Shown here: piece after piece, positions 56,479 through 58,633 of the stretch | How positions within the stretch are numbered: the stretch's first letter is position 1 | Layout: each line of letters begins with the position of its first letter | Source of the DNA: an uncultured Oscillospiraceae bacterium | GTDB taxonomy: Bacteria > Bacillota > Clostridia > Oscillospirales > Oscillospiraceae | Length of the DNA: 58,633 nucleotides | Assembly: GCA_947588955.1 (NCBI GenBank) | Contig: CANPYX010000011.1 | Coordinates: 1 to 58,633 of the forward strand | Direction of reading: 5' to 3' | The notes under the pieces: generated by a model | What the model saw: only the letters and a program-made list of their open reading frames with translations | Database searches by the model: none | What the model was told of the DNA's origin: nothing | Program-made: the position numbers and the translations under genes

Positions 56479-58464
56479 TTAAGAAATATCCGCCAACTCC
56501 AGATATTTGTAGCCGTCGCTGGCTATGTGGTCCTTGCGGGCCTGGATGTTGTCGCCGAGGAGCATATCGAAGACGCGGGCGGTCTCCTCGGCGTCGGTGG
56601 GAAGGACCTTGATGAGGCGTCGGGTCTGGGGGTTCATGGTGGTCATCCACATCATATCCGGGTCGTTCTCGCCAAGTCCCTTCGAGCGGGCGACGGTGTA
56701 CTTTTTCCCCTCAAGCTTCGCCGTGACGTCCGCCTTCTCCTTGTCGGTGTAAGCAAACCAGGTCTTTTCGCCGGAGTTTATCTCGTAAAGGGGCGTCTCG
56801 GCGATGAAAACCTTCCCCTCCTCGATGAGGGCGGGCATGAGGCGGTAGATCATGGTGAGGATAAGCGTCCTTATCTGGTATCCGTCAAAGTCGGCGTCGG
56901 TGCAGATTATGACCTTGCTCCAACGCAGGGAGTCCATGTCAAAGGCGGTGAGGTCGCTTTTTATCTTCACCGGCACGGACACGCCGCAGCCCAGGACCTT
57001 CACAAGGTCCGTTATGATGTCGCTTTTGAATATGCGGGCGTAGTCGGCCTTCAGGCAGTTGAGTATCTTGCCGCGGACGGGCATTATCCCCTGAAATTCA
57101 GCGTCCCTGGAGAGCTTGACGGAGCCCAGAGCGGAGTCGCCCTCCACGATATAGAGCTCGGTGCGGGTCACGTCCCGTGAGCGGCAGGGGACGAATTTTT
57201 GTACGCGGTTGGCTATATCGATGTTACCGGAGAGCTTCTTTTTTATGGTGACACGCGCCTTTTCCGCCTGCTCACGGCTCCTCTTGTTTACAAGTATCTG
57301 GTCGCAGATCCTATCCGCCTCCGCCTTGTGCTCGATGAAATATACCTCCAACTGGGAGCGGAGAAACTCAGTCATGGCGGTCTGAATGAATTTGTTTGTT
57401 ATCGCCTTTTTCGTCTGATTCTCGTAGCTTGTCTGCGTTGAGAAGCAATTTGTCACCAGTATGAGGCAGTCCGCCACGTCCTGGAAGCTTATTTTCGTCT
57501 CGTTTTTCTGGTACTTGTTCCCCTGGCGCAGATAGGCGTCAACGGCGGAGACAAAGGCGCTTTTTGCCGCCTTGTCAGGGGTGCCGCCGTGCTCCAGCCA
57601 GCTGGAGTTGTGGTAATACTCTATGACGTTTACTGTATTTGAAAAGCAGAAGGCGGCGGAGAGCTTCACCTTGTACTCCGGCTTATCCTCCCGGTCGCGG
57701 CCCTTTCGCTCGCCCTCGATGAAATAGGGAGCTGTCAGCGGGTTTTCTCCGGCGAGCTCCGCCACGTAGTCCAAAATGCCGTTTTCGTAGAGGTACTCCC
57801 GCTCCTCAAATTTGCCGCCGTTCTGAAATCTGAATACGAATTTTACGCCCGGATTCACCACGGACTGCTTTTTCAGCACGTCCTCAAAATATTCCCTGGG
57901 GATGTGTGTGTCGGTGAAGACCTCATGGTCGGGGCGCCACTTCATGCAGGAGCCGGTCCTGCGCCCGCTGTAGGGCTCCGATTTGAGCCCGCCTACGTTT
58001 TCGCCTTTTTCAAAGTGGAGGGAATACTTCTTCCCGTCGCGCCATACGGTCACGTCCATGTACTCGGAGGAATACTGTGTGGCGCAGGTGCCAAGCCCGT
58101 TGAGCCCCAGTGAATACTCATAGTCCCCGCCGTTGTCGTTTTTGTACTTACCTCCGGCGTAGAGCTCGCAGAAGACCAGCTCCCAGTTGTATCGCTGCTC
58201 CACCGCGTTCCAGTCCACGGGGCAGCCGCGCCCGAAGTCCTCCACCTCTACGGAGCCGTCGGCGTAGCTTGTGAGGTTTATTACGTTCCCGTGGCCCTCC
58301 CTCGCCTCGTCGATGGAGTTGGATAGGATTTCAAATACGGAGTGCTCGCACCCCTCAAGCCCGTCGGAGCCAAATATGACGCCGGGGCGCTTGCGCACCC
58401 TGTCCGCGCCCTTCAGCTGGCTTATACTTTCATTGCCGTACTCGGTCTTCGCGCCTTTTCTCAT
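56479..58464 (-). CDS. DNA topoisomerase IV subunit B-like (ParE/GyrB family)
   Basis: 661-aa ATPase subunit. GHKL ATP site: EILSNSIDEAREG (Asn for Mg), EDFGRGCPVD, LGLNGLGTCATQYSS; Toprim: VEGDSALGSVKL and TDADFDGYQI. Motifs depart from standard GyrB/ParE (for example DADFDG for DADVDG, and LGLNGLGT for GGLHGVG), so this is a divergent clostridial type. ATG 58464 has AGGTG upstream. Partner of the ParC-like gene at 52512. Confidence 0.9.
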   Translation of the reverse strand: MRKGAKTEYGNESISQLKGADRVRKRPGVIFGSDGLEGCEHSVFEILSNSIDEAREGHGNVINLTSYADGSVEVEDFGRGCPVDWNAVEQRYNWELVFCELYAGGKYKNDNGGDYEYSLGLNGLGTCATQYSSEYMDVTVWRDGKKYSLHFEKGENVGGLKSEPYSGRRTGSCMKWRPDHEVFTDTHIPREYFEDVLKKQSVVNPGVKFVFRFQNGGKFEEREYLYENGILDYVAELAGENPLTAPYFIEGERKGRDREDKPEYKVKLSAAFCFSNTVNVIEYYHNSSWLEHGGTPDKAAKSAFVSAVDAYLRQGNKYQKNETKISFQDVADCLILVTNCFSTQTSYENQTKKAITNKFIQTAMTEFLRSQLEVYFIEHKAEADRICDQILVNKRSREQAEKARVTIKKKLSGNIDIANRVQKFVPCRSRDVTRTELYIVEGDSALGSVKLSRDAEFQGIMPVRGKILNCLKADYARIFKSDIITDLVKVLGCGVSVPVKIKSDLTAFDMDSLRWSKVIICTDADFDGYQIRTLILTMIYRLMPALIEEGKVFIAETPLYEINSGEKTWFAYTDKEKADVTAKLEGKKYTVARSKGLGENDPDMMWMTTMNPQTRRLIKVLPTDAEETARVFDMLLGDNIQARKDHIASDGYKYLELADIS

Positions 58465-58570
58465 TCGATCACCTATATGTTGTGTGGTTTTTGCTCAATA
58501 AGCAGTTTATTATACCATATATTTCGCGGTTTGGCAAGGTTTTGCACACTTTTTTCCCACGGCAACAGCA

Positions 58571-58633
58571 TTTACTTTTTCACCCCTTTGTGCTATTATG
58601 TCAACTGAGGTGAAGGTTGACATGGAAAAGATC
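58571..58633 (+). promoter_or_regulatory. Promoter and start of a plus-strand gene cut by the window end
   Basis: TTTACT (58571-58576), 17-bp spacer, TATTAT (58594-58599), then GAGGTG and an ATG at 58624 (MEKI...). The gene continues beyond the window; its product cannot be told. Confidence 0.5.

Noticed and set aside
1..58633. CRISPR array or diversity-generating retroelement
   Set aside because: No regularly spaced direct repeats, Cas genes or reverse transcriptase were seen; the repeats present are palindromic and dispersed.

Overview
The window looks like a chromosomal segment of a GC-rich, endospore-forming member of the Clostridia, probably near Oscillospiraceae/Ruminococcaceae. The evidence is dipicolinate synthase genes (spore core), BlaI/M56 regulation, S-layer homology domains, Gram-positive style ribosome binding sites (AGGAGG and GGTG forms), many GTG/TTG starts and many ATGA stop/start overlaps. 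The taxonomic placement is inference; no rRNA is present.

Layout. 1-3.7 kb: dpaA/dpaB, a YnzC-like protein, tRNA-Leu, a hairpin-rich repeat block, a HicAB toxin-antitoxin pair and an XRE regulator. 3.8-7.1 kb: a small orphan gene and a three-gene ABC importer. 7.2-9.3 kb: a RodA/FtsW-type protein, then about 900 bp of non-coding DNA holding a roughly 520-bp element bounded by inverted hairpins. 9.3-20.06 kb: metabolic genes (phosphatase, PL22 lyase-like protein, MATE exporter, phosphofructokinase) and a tightly overlapping operon running from a SGNH hydrolase through thiamine pyrophosphokinase, HAD, PHP and RpiB to ApbE, a NusG-II protein, a Gx transporter and YlmH.

20,058-29,020: an inovirus-like (filamentous ssDNA phage) prophage flanked by an 18-bp direct repeat that overlaps the ylmH stop codon. 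Read on the minus strand it runs: possible ssDNA-binding protein, DUF3846 protein, rolling-circle Rep, Cys-rich protein, small membrane proteins, pIII-like adsorption protein, five small membrane proteins (coat candidates) and a Zot/pI-type assembly ATPase. A ribbon-helix-helix protein and an intact IS30-family transposase lie on the plus strand at the left end. Three 63-bp inverted-repeat elements with conserved GTAACACA ends, and one shorter degenerate copy, sit exactly at the 3' ends of its gene modules. This is the strongest candidate for something undescribed.

29-35.3 kb: rplU-rpmA (without prp), DegV, glyA and a BlaI/M56 two-gene regulator with two visible operators. 35.4-37.2 kb: an AT-rich restriction-modification pair. 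37.4-50.7 kb: tRNA-Ala, Hsp33, a lipoprotein with DnaJ-like zinc fingers, a methyltransferase with a YerC regulator, an AMP-ligase with an E2-like acyltransferase, an S-layer protein, an MFS transporter with a MalY/PatB lyase, an ATPase and a tandem-domain PPK2. 50.7-58.6 kb: a MITE-like element, tRNA-Gly, a transglutaminase-like lipoprotein, and a ParC/ParE-like topoisomerase pair separated by the two L-serine dehydratase genes.

Recurring non-coding themes are a family of palindromic intergenic repeats with an identical 33-bp core (four copies), long perfect hairpin terminators with a TGCG loop, and two tRNA genes whose 3' ends are mirrored in the downstream terminator.
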